Source: Notospermus geniculatus (taxonomy: Eukaryota > Nemertea > Pilidiophora > Heteronemertea > Lineidae). Taken from it: a stretch of DNA of 64,000 nt. Shown one piece after another: positions 1 to 9,326 of this stretch (position 1 is the first letter of the stretch; every line of letters starts with the position of its first letter). The position numbers were made by a program, and so were the translations under genes. The stretch spans positions 1-64,000 of the forward strand of contig NMRB01002309.1 of assembly GCA_002633025.1 (NCBI GenBank). The letters run 5' to 3'. The notes below the pieces were generated by a model. That model was not told where the DNA came from, made no database searches, and saw nothing but the letters and a program-made list of their open reading frames with translations.

Positions 1-272
1 AAAGAAATTTTCGTGCATTCTGATTGGCTGAATTTTCTGTTTACAAACACCATCCAAATGTAAACAAAATCCGCTTTCGATTCGCTTTAAGGATTTATTT
101 AGTTGAAGACGCTTTATCTATCAAACGGATCAAGAGGCGAGGTGAAAAATAGGCCTACATAAAGGTCCAACATATTTCGATAGTTTTCATTCAAGGCATT
201 ACCGGTACTCTGAATCTGAAGAAGTATCCGCCCGATTGATCAGTCTTTTGTAATTTGAAATAATTGTTGCAG

Positions 273-350
273 CTGAGTGATTTGAAAACACAGCTGGCGA
301 CAACATCAGAAGAACTGAAGAGAATAAACAAACAAAGTGAAGATCTCAAG
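273..350 (+). CDS. Coiled-coil exon of a TRIM-like gene (internal exon)
   Basis: An internal exon of 26 codons. It follows an acceptor (TTGTTGCAG) and ends at a strong donor (CTCAAG|GTAAGT), phase 0 on both sides. The peptide starts LSDLKTQLATTSEELKRINK and is rich in Leu, Lys, Glu and Gln with leucine spacing typical of a coiled coil; it has no Pro or Gly. The same reading continues in the next phase-0 exon at 1299. Coiled coils of this kind sit between the B-box and the C-terminal domain in TRIM proteins, which suits the propeller exons downstream. Seen directly: the open frame and splice sites. Inferred: membership of one gene with the downstream exons. The start of the gene, including any RING or B-box, lies before the window. 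No more specific family is claimed. Confidence 0.6.
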
Positions 351-510
351 GTAAGTAGCATTGTCTAGAGATTTCAGATTTTAAGTTTTAATTGTTAAGA
401 GTTGTTGCCTGACTGGTTGAATCTTGGCATGGATCTGTAGGAAAACATTACATGTACATTGTCAACGAAAGAGATTCGCCTACCCTCGACATATCAGCGT
501 GCAGATGATA

Positions 511-1135
511 TGGGCGGTTATTTCCGCAAAAAATCAGTGTCAGGTTTTTCATTTTAGCACAGAATTCCTATGTAGACAGCGCACAAGTAGCGGGAAATAT
601 CTTCAAAAGCAAGATTTATTACGTTTATCCGAGGTTTTGTATGCAGACAGCGTAATATTGCGAGAGAAACTGTGCAGAACTCGCGAAAGAACCAAGTTTA
701 GGATCCAAGTTTCGCATCCAAGTTTAAGATAACAATTTCTCAATTGTCCGCTAGATGGTGCCTCAGCTGAACCAGCCGGCCCTTGTGTACACGGCAGACT
801 ACCCTCGGCCAATGGTAGCCTACCCAATACTCATTATGTTAATGATTCGGCCTCCATTATGATAATAGATTCAGCTGAGGCGCCATCTAGCGGACGATTG
901 AGAAATTGTTATCTTGGCGTGGATCCTAAATTTGGATCCTAAACTTGGTTCTTTCGCGAGTTCTATACAATTTCTCTAGCAACCTATAAATTACGCGGTC
1001 TGCACATAAAACCTCGGATAAACATAAAAATCTTGCTTTTGAAGATGCTCCCCGCTACTTGCGCGCTGTCTACATAGAAATTCTGTGCTAAAAATGAAAC
1101 ACCTGACACTGATTTTTTGCGGAAATAACCGCCCA
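511..1135. mobile_element. Foldback element with 260-bp inverted arms and TA target duplication
   Basis: A 625-bp inverted-repeat element. The left arm (511-771) begins TGGGCGGTTATTTCCGC and the right arm (870-1135) ends with its complement; a unique core of about 98 bp separates them. The element is flanked by TA on both sides (509-510 and 1136-1137), as for Tc1/mariner-type insertions. The arms have diverged by scattered substitutions and small indels. No transposase frame is present, so it is non-autonomous. It lies in the intron between the two coiled-coil exons. Open frames inside it are by-products of the palindrome. Confidence 0.8.
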
Positions 1136-1298
1136 TAGTGTACACATGTAATTTACATGATCCATTATTTCCATACGGTTTGAAAGTGTTCAGCCCAGCC
1201 CCTCACAGACGAAGATCCACGTTCCTCTACCCTCCAGTAACCTTACACATGTCAAACTGTTCCGAACGGTACATATTTTTTTTATTTTATTCTTATAG

Positions 1299-1358
1299 AC
1301 CAAACTGGATTCAACAGAAAAGGTTCTCGAGAAAAAGAAAGGGCAGCTGAGATTACTG
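1299..1358 (+). CDS. Second coiled-coil exon of the TRIM-like gene
   Basis: A 20-codon exon between a pyrimidine-rich acceptor (TTTTATTCTTATAG) and a donor (TTACTG|GTGAGT), phase 0 at both ends. The peptide begins TKLDSTEKVLEKKKGQLRLL. It is strongly charged with leucines at heptad-like spacing and continues the coiled coil of the exon at 273-350. It can be spliced in frame to either large exon at 2900 or 4048, both of which start in phase 0. The 60-nt length, divisible by three, means it could be skipped without frameshift. It is too short for a family match by reading. Confidence rests on the splice sites, the frame, and the matching character of the upstream exon. Confidence 0.55.
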
Positions 1359-2899
1359 GTGAGTATCTTAATAGGCCTAACTGGCAAAACGGATGAGCTT
1401 TCCGGATGGATGGAGGCGCTTCTGTGATGAAATTACCACATCAGCTGCTATGAGTGGCTATGCAGCAGAGGGTTCGTGTACCTCAGGAATCGAATTCAAA
1501 TGACATCCTGAGGTTTTGGGTTTCGTGGCGCTCGCCAGCTTGAACACTAGGCCTATCAGTCATCTGCTTGTAACGCGGGCAAGGGCGCACGGCATCCCTA
1601 TCCCCAAATGTTCGATTTTTATATTGGACATTCCTTGTAGGCCCGGCCCTAACCCAGTGGAGATGGCCCCTCAAATTTGTAGAGGCCGGTAGTAATTTGG
1701 ACACCGCCCCCTGCGGCACACGAGTCACGACGCAAAGCGCGCTGACGTCACTTGCGCACGTGCAGGCAGCGTCATTGCGTATTGCGTATTCATGTCTGCA
1801 TGGTCTGTGGCCGGGGTCGGGAGCTGTCGCTTTTTTGGCATCAACAAAATGTGCCCGAAATGATTCTTTGACCTTGTTGGCTGCATTCAGTCAGGTGAGA
1901 AAAATGGATGTACAGTATTCCAATCACACTTGATCATCCAAAGTAGGATTAGGCCTAGTGCTAAGAAAAATCATAGGGCCTCGGCTAATCCACCTTTTTT
2001 AGCCTGCACTGCACTGCAGGGTTGGCCCTTGCCATGCCTCAACGTAACACACACAGGCCCTATGCTCAACGAACGTTGTTGTGATTCATTCATTGACATA
2101 TCGGTAGGCCTAACATTGGCTTTTGTGTGGTAGGCCTACGGTAAGTACTGTGGATGCGGTGCCCCCCGGCGCTGGACGGCGGTGAAGGAACGCTGCAATG
2201 TAGGCCTACAGGAGAAGCGCACAGAACAATGAAGACGTTGCGTGACGTGACGTGACGTCATGACGTCGATCGTAGTGTAGCGTATTAAACTTCCCTGGTA
2301 TACTAAAAATAGATATGCAAATAGGCCTGCAATAAATGGACAACTCGTGACGTTATCTTGATGACGTTACGTCACGACGACGTTGACATGTGACGTCATG
2401 AGATGCATAAACAAACACAGAGGAAAAGTTAGTAGTACACATGGTACAGTCATGTACAACAAGTCGTTGATTCAGTGATGGTGCACCGTTGGTAGGCCTA
2501 CCAACCAACCATCGTGATGACCATCAACAATGAAGGTAAACCATATTTACACTACTAAACAATGAGCTGGAAACAATCTGTTAATCTCTGGTTTCTTTTG
2601 TAGGCACAAGGAAGGAAGGGTCAAAGTGTTTGAGGGATGAAGGAACATCAAGCGATGCCAGCTCCCATCAACAATGGAGTTAAAATAGATGGAATAATAC
2701 ACTCAATAATAGACTCAACAGTTGAAGTTGGAAACAAATCTCACAACATTGTTTTCTTGTACAGGAACAAGGAAGGGTGGCCAACGTGAGGGATGAAGGG
2801 ACATCTAGCAACAATGGAATAATGATAGAATGATACAACAATTGAAGTTGGAAACAAACCTGGTAATCTTTGTCTTACAAACATTGTTTTCTTTTTCAG
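1359..2899 (+). other. Intron with decayed copies of the propeller-exon start
   Basis: No complete exon is supported here. Between about 2580 and 2870 a segment of roughly 100-150 bp is repeated: an intron piece containing GTTGAAGTTGGAAACAAA, then a pyrimidine run and AG, then a purine-rich stretch resembling the first bases of the exon at 2900 (for example ACATCAAGCGATGCC near 2648). Acceptor-like sites follow TTCTTTTGTAG near 2603 and TTCTTGTACAG near 2763. The second opens a frame of seven codons to a GTGAGG donor-like site, so a 21-nt microexon is possible but unproved. Near 2220-2420 there is a cluster of TGACGTCA-type palindromes. Confidence 0.4.
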
Positions 2900-3713
2900 C
2901 GACCACGTGACATCGAGCGATGCCGAGAAGTATTCACAAAGGAATATGGAGCAGACATTTGGAGGATTGTGAACCTCGGTGACAGGTTCGCTGTGGCGCA
3001 TGAATCATCCAGGGACGAGATAAAAGGTGTTGACATCTACAACATATCAGGGGTCAAACAAACAACCCTAAAAGACAATATCAAGGGTCTGAGGGATCTG
3101 GCTGTGACCCCTGATAAGGGAACATTGGTGGCGGTTTGTAATGAAGGTGGTCGTGGTCCATACACCATCCACGAGATCGACCCCGTGAGAGGTCGATTCA
3201 TGAGATCCACTCCACAGTTCGAGGTGGATGGGTATGTTTGGGGATTTGACGTCTGTGACGGACAACAGTTCGTCATCTTACACAGTCCTCTTCTTGGTGC
3301 TGATAAAGTGACCGTTGTTAACGAGGACGGATCTGTTGTCCTCACGGAGGAAGTTAAATCTGATTCCTACTCCATCTCCTGTGAAGGAAGACATGTCTTC
3401 CTCTCACGGGGTTGGCATTATGTTGATGTGTATGAGATCACGGAAGACCGTCATCTCAAACACATCGCCACCAGTCAAGAGTTTGATCATGTAACGGATG
3501 TCTCAGCCACAGCAGCTGGTGAGGTCACTGTGACGTGTCGGCGAGGTGGACGTTGTTGTTTGGGAAGATCTACTTTCAAAGATAACAAATTCTCTGAGTG
3601 GAAATACAAACAGGTTGACTCAGTTCTTGTCTCTGTCGGCGGTGATCATGTCGTGGTGGCAGGGTGGGACAATATTGGCAGGACGAGGATACTGAGAGTG
3701 TTCGAGGAAGAAG
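2900..3713 (+). CDS. Large beta-propeller-like exon, copy 1 (TRIM-like gene)
   Basis: An exon of 814 nt (271 codons plus one base) between TTTCTTTTTCAG and GAAGAAG|GTAGGC. It enters in phase 0 and leaves in phase 1. The protein starts RPRDIERCREVFTKEY and has repeated blade-like units: short strands such as DRFAVAH, GVDIYNISG, GTLVAVC, YTIHEID, QQFVILH, VDVYEI and DHVVVAGW, separated by polar turns. That pattern is typical of WD40, NHL or related propellers, but I see no exact WD or NHL signature. The likely role is ligand or partner binding at the C-terminus of a coiled-coil protein. If the donor is not used, the frame runs four codons further to TAA at 3725-3727. Pairing with the coiled-coil exons is inferred. 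The 814-nt length prevents in-frame joining to copy 2, so the two should be alternatives. Confidence 0.75.
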
Positions 3714-3796
3714 GTAGGCCTGTTTAACATTTATATCATTCATTCAAAATGAATGTTTGTCATGAAGTGTGTCACGTGACTACAATGATTGTTGGG

Positions 3797-3955
3797 CTGT
3801 CAGAGTGGCGCAGTGCAAACGCAAACGCTTGTCACAACTGAGGATGCAGGATCGATTCCATTTCGGACTACACCCTTCATGTGATTTATGAAGAACATGA
3901 CAGTCCAATCAGTAGACTTGCCTGGTCTGTGGAAATGAAGGCCCAGCAGGTTCCA
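3797..3955 (+). mobile_element. tRNA-derived SINE-like copy
   Basis: A tRNA-like head with an A-box-like TGGCGCAGTG and a B-box-like GGATCGATTCC, then a body ending near GAAGGCCCAGCAGG. A near-identical copy sits at 4972-5126 because the whole unit was duplicated. It lies in the intron after propeller exon copy 1. No target duplication could be read. It is not a functional tRNA: no acceptor-stem pairing or usable anticodon arm is apparent. Confidence 0.55.
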
Positions 3956-4047
3956 GCAACAATGGAATAATGATGGAATGATACAACAATTGAAGTTGGA
4001 AACAAACCTGGTAATCTTTGTCTTACAAACATTGTTTTCTTTTTCAG

Positions 4048-4885
4048 CGATCACGTGACATCGAGCGATGCCGAGAAGTATTTACAATGGAATATGATGG
4101 AACAGAGATACAGAGTATTGTGAACCTCGGTGACAGGTTCGCTGTGGCGCATGGACCATCCGGGGACGAGATAAAAGGTGTTGACATCTACAACATATCA
4201 GGGGTCAAACAACAAACCCTTGAACACAATATCAAGGGTCTGTTACATCTTGCTGTGACCCCTGATAAGGGAACATTGGTGGCGGTTTGTCGTGAAGGTC
4301 GTCATGGTCCATACACCATCCACGAGTTCGACCCCGTGAGAGGTCGATTCATAAGATCCACTCCACAGTTCAAGGTGGATGGGGAAGTTTGGGGATTTGA
4401 CGTCTGTGACGGACAACAGTTCCTCATCTTACACGGTGATGATGCTGATAAAGTGAGCTTTGTTAATGAGGACGGGTCTGTTGTCCTCACGGAGAAAGTT
4501 AAATCTCCTTCCTTCTCCATCTCCTGTGGAGGAAGACATGTCTTCCTCAGACGGGGTCTGCCTAGGCAATGTGTTGATGTGTATGAGATCACGGAAGACC
4601 GTCATCTCAAACACATCGCCACCAGTCAATACTTTGATTATGTAATGGATGTCTCAGCCACAGCAGCTGGTGAGGTCACTGTGACGTGTAGGCGAGGGCC
4701 AGTGCTAGGTGGACGTTGGTATTTGGGAAGATCTATTTTCAAGGATAACAAATTCTCAAAGTGGAAATACAAAGATGTTGACTCTCGATATCAAGTTCTT
4801 GTCTCTGTCGGCGGTGATCATGTCGTGGTGGTAGGGTGGGACAATAATAACGACAGGAGGATACTGAGAGTGTTCAAGGAAGAAG
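4048..4885 (+). CDS. Large beta-propeller-like exon, copy 2 (TRIM-like gene)
   Basis: An exon of 838 nt (279 codons plus one base), same acceptor and donor contexts as copy 1, phase 0 in and phase 1 out. By eye about four fifths of its residues match copy 1. It has eight more residues, from in-frame length changes at five places: near the start (DGTEIQ replacing ADIW), about residue 130 (shorter), about residue 168 (LPRQC), about residue 218 (PVLGG) and about residue 243 (SRYQ). Blade-like core strands such as GVDIYNISGVKQ, VTPDKGTLVAVC and VWGFDVCDGQQF are unchanged. The open frame, splice sites and preserved core show that both copies are under selection to remain coding. Read through the donor, the frame stops at TAA 4897-4899. 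Function is inferred only as binding by a propeller. Confidence 0.75.
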
Positions 4886-4971
4886 GTAGGCCTGTTTAAC
4901 ATTTATATCATTCATTCAAAATGAATGTTTATCGTGAAGTGTGTCACGTGACTACATGATGATTGTTGGCC

Positions 4972-5126
4972 TGTCAGAGTGGCGCAGTGCAAACGCAAAC
5001 GCTTGTCACAACTGAGGGTGCAGGATCGATTCCATTTCGGACTACACCCTTCATGTGATTTATGAAGAACATGACAGTCCAATCAGTAGACTTGCCTGGT
5101 CTGTGGAAAATGAAGGCCCAGCAGGC
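4972..5126 (+). mobile_element. tRNA-derived SINE-like copy (second unit)
   Basis: The partner of the copy at 3797-3955, with the same A-box (TGGCGCAGTG) and B-box (GATCGATTCC) and the same 3' body. Its presence in both units shows the insertion came before the exon duplication. Confidence 0.55.
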
Positions 5127-5417
5127 CTAGCTACATGGCCTAGGCCTACGTCCCATGGCATGGGCAGCGTGCATACCCTTAGCGGGGCCTACCTAACCTA
5201 GGCCTTCCCTACCTACACGACCCCGGACTGCACATTACATAATAATATGCCTACAGTACAGTCACTGTCCGATAGGCCTACCCCCACCCCCACCCCCTCA
5301 TCGTAACAAGCCCCCCCCCACAACTGACCAGCCTTGGCGAGTGGCTAGGCCCGTCCCTGTCCTCTGAGCTGTCATGTTCGCTGTACTGTAGTATTTCATG
5401 AAGAAAAGGTGAAGAAC

Positions 5418-5492
5418 TTGTCTGACTGGGAATCGAACCCACATCTCAGATGTTCGGATCAGACCGCTGCTTCCACTGCGCCGTTCTGACAC
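5418..5492 (-). mobile_element. tRNA-like SINE head
   Basis: On the minus strand an A-box-like CGGCGCAGTGGAAGCAGCGG is followed by a B-box GGTTCGATTCCC at tRNA-like spacing. No CCA end or matched acceptor stem is seen, so it is read as a tRNA-derived SINE fragment. It lies in the intron downstream of propeller copy 2. Confidence 0.45.
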
Positions 5493-5899
5493 TGACAGTC
5501 CGTGTTAATCAGTCATTTCAAGACACGCCGAATGAGGGCAGCAGCTGACGGCACCTGATTGAATGATGACGTGACGTCATCAATGAGGAAGCCGCGTTCC
5601 GTCCCGAGAAATCGGCGCCGCGTCATTGACGTCGTTTCAAGTTTTGACGTTGCGTCATGAAAAAAATCAGCTGTTCATTTTTCTACAGGAATAACGAGAC
5701 AAAACGTTGCCATTATCGCCATCCTATCTCTTTATTTTGAGGGGAAATGCAACGAAATTGCAAAACTGTTCATCTGCGATAAGATGAGGCATGTCAGGCA
5801 TTAAACCAAAACAAAAGGGTTGTTTTCACGTCAGTTCCTTTGGTTCCCCATTTGCATTGTACCAAAATTAGATAAGATATTTCATTGTACGTCATGTCA

Positions 5900-6053
5900 G
5901 TACACTCGCACTCCGTCTGAGGGCAGCACCTGACATGCCTGACGAGGACAATGATGACGTCACCATTGACATGTTACAAGGATTGTGACATGTCAATGGT
6001 GACGTCATCACTGTCCTCGTCAGGTGCTGCCCTCAGGCGGAGTCTGAGTGTAC
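5900..6053. repeat. Palindromic element with CRE-like cores
   Basis: A 154-bp inverted repeat. The left arm, GTACACTCGCACTCCGTCTG and onward to ACATGT, pairs with the right arm ending CTGAGTGTAC. A short unpaired centre near 5974-5985 joins them. Each arm carries a TGACGTCA-type core. The structure is that of a short non-autonomous foldback transposon. Part of the arm motif (GAGGGCAGCA) also appears near 5533. Confidence 0.65.
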
Positions 6054-6725
6054 CAACATGACGTACACAGTTGATTTACATGTAAATGAACTCCAAGTTT
6101 TCAATTTTCTATTACAGCTGTTTGATGACGGACAAGATGAACGCCCAGCGACATCTGACGTTGCATTTTTACCCAGGAGAGATTCTACACATTTTATCAT
6201 CAGGATCATGTTCTTCCCAATCGTTCACGTGACACGTCACAAGGCCTGAAACATGAACCCCCGAGGTGAGGGCCTACCACGGTCAACTACTACAAAGCAA
6301 TGTTGTTTTAAGATTGTCATGTGATGTTCAAGTCAACTCCAGATAAATTCAAAATAATGGGCGCAGCCATCTTGTCGATTGTGTTCCAATAAAAACGTGT
6401 CTCAGCTGCAGCTTAGTTACGGGTTGCTCGCTGCTCTCATTGGTCGACTCTGTCAGCCGTCAGCGCCATCTGTCGAGCAAATTAAACGCGGCGAATTTTA
6501 TGAAGTGAAGCAGTTGTGGAGAGCGGGTAAACCGAAGGGGGCGCGGTACACAACTGGGAAGGGAGTTTAGATTTAAAATATGAAAAGTTAACATTGTAAC
6601 ATCCAATTTCACCACTTACGGATCTTCTCAGCGCACTCTTATGATGTTTTGTTTCTGAGATAGGCCTATTGAATACACGTATTATGATCAATTGATCTCA
6701 AACTTTTTCCCACATTTCGTTACAG

Positions 6726-6808
6726 TCCCTATGCACGTCAGCACGATGGATGTCCCTGGACGCCTCTGCCATGTCCGAATTCTACAGCCAAGTGGAATGG
6801 AGAAATGA
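6726..6808 (+). CDS. Probable terminal coding exon of the TRIM-like gene
   Basis: It follows a good acceptor (CACATTTCGTTACAG). Joined in phase 1 to either propeller exon, the split codon becomes GTC and 27 further codons are read before TGA at 6806-6808. The tail contains MHVSTMDVPGRLCHVRIL, which resembles a closing propeller strand. A competing acceptor near 6117 gives an immediate stop in the needed phase, so it is less likely. The match of phase and acceptor is seen; the splice itself is inferred. A clear poly(A) signal lies only far downstream (AATAAA at 9212-9217), so the 3' untranslated region would be long or have an unrecognised signal. Confidence 0.45.
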
Positions 6809-7205
6809 TACTTTATCAAACTGTCATATTATTATTATGCTTTGATATGTCTAGTCCGGTGTCTCTAGTCCATTCGGTCTATTTGTATAGTCTCCATATT
6901 TAGCGATATTTGTAACCTAGAAATCGCCGATTAGACAAAACAAGAAATGTTTGGTAGGCGATGGTGTTTGCTGGTCTTTATAGACATGTCATTGGTCAGT
7001 TGAGAAATGATACTTTATCAAAAACTGGTCTGCTTTGGTATGTCTAGTCTGGTGTCTCTAGTCCATTTGGTCTATTTGTATCTAGTTTCCATATTTAGCG
7101 ATATTTATAACCTAGAAATCGCCGAACTCATAGACTAAACAAGAAATGTTTGGAAATACTAGTAGGCGATGGTGTTTGCTGGTCAGACATGTCATTGGTC
7201 AGTTG
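6800..7205 (+). repeat. Tandem duplication of about 200 bp in the putative 3' UTR
   Basis: Two consecutive units (about 6800-7001 and 7002-7205), each beginning GAGAAATGATACTTTATC and containing TATGTCTAGTC, CATATTTAGCGATATTT and GGCGATGGTGTTTGCTGG. They differ by small indels. The first unit includes the stop codon of the putative terminal exon. No coding potential is seen. Confidence 0.75.
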
Positions 7206-7710
7206 ACGATGATGCATGTATCAGCAAAGTGGTTTGACAATATATGTATTTCTGTCGTTCGGCGAGCAGCTCTCCTCACCCACAAGAACACTAGAAATAG
7301 GCAATACACTTGAAGCGAATTACAGACCATATCCAGGGCCGTAGCTAGCTTTTTCGTTGGGGGGGGGGGCATTTTTTAAGCAGATGAGCTCAACGGACGT
7401 GGGCTTCGCTTCCGGTGCCGTAGGGGCCGGTTTTGCAAGGGGGGGGGGGTTGCACAGTTTGCACAATTTTTTGCACAATTTGCTGGGGGGCATATGCTCT
7501 TTGTCCCTATGCTAGCTATACGGGCCTGATATCCTCGAAATTCATGACTTGCTGAATCCAAGGAAATTTGCAAGGACTGTACGGCCGATGTTATATGTAA
7601 GCGTGCTTGTAGCTGACAAGTATGCCATGATGATATTGCATATCTCTTGAATCACAGGCGCCCCTGCCAGTCGCCAGTCGGGTTATTAGCGGCAAACTCG
7701 GGGTATCCGG

Positions 7711-8080
7711 TTAAAGGACCACGGTATTGTCACTTTTTCTCGACAGCCGGCGCCACCACGCCACTCTCCACCCAGGGACTACGTTGTCGGCGAATAGGAG
7801 CTGTGAGCGAGTTGGCCAATAGGTGTCACTACGGCCCAATTCAATATAGCGGACCCAGTCATTATTGATCGAGCAGCAATCACGTAGATTTTCCTGTACA
7901 TTGGTCCGCTAGAACTTGCTGCCATCTGTTGGCAATATGCGCGGCTGACTGCTCCTGTTGACCCGATTTACTACGTACATTTTGTAATGCATTTTTGTAG
8001 TTTCTCTTACTGCCGCTAGGTGGCTCCCTCTACGTCGGCAGTCAGATAATGCATTTGAGATCCAAAGTGTGCTCCTTTAA
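7711..8080. mobile_element. TTAA-flanked MITE, family N
   Basis: The element starts TTAA-AGGACCAC and ends GTGCTCCT-TTAA: short imperfect inverted ends flanked by TTAA on both sides, the target duplication of piggyBac-type elements. Interior segments (GGTGTCACTACGGCCCAAT, ATAGCGGACCCA, GGCAATATGCGCGGCTG) recur in inverted orientation at 37640-38040 and partly at 22660-22745. No transposase frame is present. Confidence 0.5.
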
Positions 8081-8121
8081 GTTAGAGTGGGGATATGGTC
8101 TAACTAGGCATTGACTTTAGT

Positions 8122-8248
8122 CATATCAGGGGTCAAGCAACGAACCCTTGAAGATAATATCGAGGGTCTGAGGGCTCTGGCTGTGACCCCTGATAAGGGA
8201 ACATTGGTGGCGGTTTCTCATAACAGAGAAATAGGTTATGTCATGTAA
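8122..8248 (+). pseudogene. Broken third copy of the propeller exon
   Basis: From 8122 to about 8218 the sequence closely matches the middle of the propeller exons (residues about 51-83), with in-frame codons reading SGVKQRTLEDNIEGL then VTPDKGTLVAV. After that the similarity ends and the frame runs to TAA at 8246-8248. No exon start, donor or remaining blades are present. It is a truncated relic of a former third exon copy. It keeps an open frame over the homologous part, so the break may be fairly recent. Confidence 0.75.
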
Positions 8249-8954
8249 GGTGGATCAGGGAGCTTGTAATCTATACTATAATGGACGGTAGCCATGTTGG
8301 ATTTTGTTATCAACCTGAGTTGACCTGTTTATCTGCTATACCTTGCCATGTAATGACTGTACACAGTTACGGTGGACCGGACTCTCTGCCCTATCTCCTT
8401 CTTAGTTAGGGCTTGAATCCTACGAAGAGCGGCCTATGTGTACAGTACAATAGGAGGAGTGTGTTTTATTACGGAATTTTTGTTTTAAAAGTGACGATTT
8501 GCATGAAAAAGAGAGAAAATCAGATGTGTGGTGACCTGCGCTGCCATCTACAAGAACGGGAGTGACCTAGGAATGAGATGAGTGGCTGGCATTAAACAGA
8601 TAGGACTCATGTGAACCTATAGCTATCATGAATCTGGGTCACCTTGGCATTAGCTGAAGAGGTGTAATAAACCAGATGTGATGCTGCTGTTTATAAAGTG
8701 AAAGTGAAAACTCCTCACTGTGCTCATGGATTTGATTCCTAGCCATGGCCCTCTCCAAACAAACTCATCAATATAAAGCAACAGAGACCCTCTACCACAG
8801 GATATTCAAGGACAAACACACTCCCTCAAAATGTGTTCGCCGCGGGTCAATATGCTAGTACATGTAATAAGGAGTAAAACAATGACCGTGACCACGTGAC
8901 CCCAATTTTGCCGACACTTTCTGTCATGTGATGTCTGTCTTTCCTTTGTTCCAG

Positions 8955-9053
8955 AGGTGTTGTAATCTCATAAAGGTGATCTCTCCGTGCCTCTGTCTGG
9001 GCCAGGCGTATTTGTTCATGGCATTGGGGGTGCTATTGAGTAGTGTATTTATG
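8955..9053 (+). CDS. Possible terminal exon with hydrophobic segment
   Basis: It follows a plausible acceptor (TTTCCTTTGTTCCAG). In phase 0 it reads 33 codons to TAA at 9054-9056, and the last part, CLCLGQAYLFMALGVLLSSV, is hydrophobic enough for a membrane segment. An AATAAA lies at 9212-9217. Against it: the propeller exons leave in phase 1, and in that phase this acceptor gives a stop after three residues. It could belong to an alternative transcript or another gene, or be chance. Confidence 0.25.
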
Positions 9054-9211
9054 TAAATATTTTATAATATGTAAAATTGAATAATCATGTGTGGGCTTAT
9101 ATATAATATTATAGAAGTTTATACTGTTCATATGTATACAATGTATACAATGTATCATATACAATGTAAATATGTATACAATGTATCATCATAATCATAA
9201 TCTCACTGACA

Positions 9212-9217
9212 AATAAA
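9212..9217 (+). terminator. Candidate poly(A) signal
   Basis: AATAAA in an AT-rich stretch (9050-9235) with a GT-rich stretch (GTTGGTGAGTTT) just downstream, as expected for a cleavage site near 9230. It is the best 3'-end signal found downstream of the TRIM-like gene on the plus strand. Use by that gene is inferred. Confidence 0.4.
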
Positions 9218-9262
9218 GTTGGTGAGTTTCCTAAAAATACGATTTCCTGATTATTTATTTAT

Positions 9263-9326
9263 GATTGGTTCACCTCTCACCGCTAGGACAAACACCAGGC
9301 CCTAGCGATGAAATACGGAACTAATC
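9263..9326. repeat. Minimal copy of palindromic family D
   Basis: About 64 bp: the left end GATTGGTTCACCTCTCACCG and the right end CGATGAAATACGGAACTAATC are imperfect inverted repeats matching the ends of longer family-D copies (16490, 18928, 28035, 56610). Almost no interior remains. Confidence 0.5.

Larger units (their letters stand above)
2809..5130 (+). repeat. Tandem duplication of a large exon with its intron (period 1148 bp)
   Basis: Two head-to-tail units, about 2809-3956 and 3957-5130. Each holds the intron end (GAAGTTGGAAACAAACCTGG), the acceptor, a whole large exon, its donor, and a SINE-like sequence in the following intron. The acceptors at 2899/2900 and 4047/4048 are 1148 bp apart. 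Intron parts are almost identical between units, while the exons differ at clusters of codons. This is an exon duplication inside a gene rather than a whole-gene duplication, because no start codon or coiled-coil exon is repeated. Confidence 0.85.

Noticed and set aside
424-1387. Open frames of 65-102 codons on both strands at 424-1387
   Set aside because: They fall in the foldback element at 511-1135 or overlap the small coiled-coil exon in the wrong frame; no splice or start context.
3037-3345. Minus-strand frames opposite the propeller exons
   Set aside because: They mirror the real plus-strand exon in both copies; shadows caused by its codon bias.
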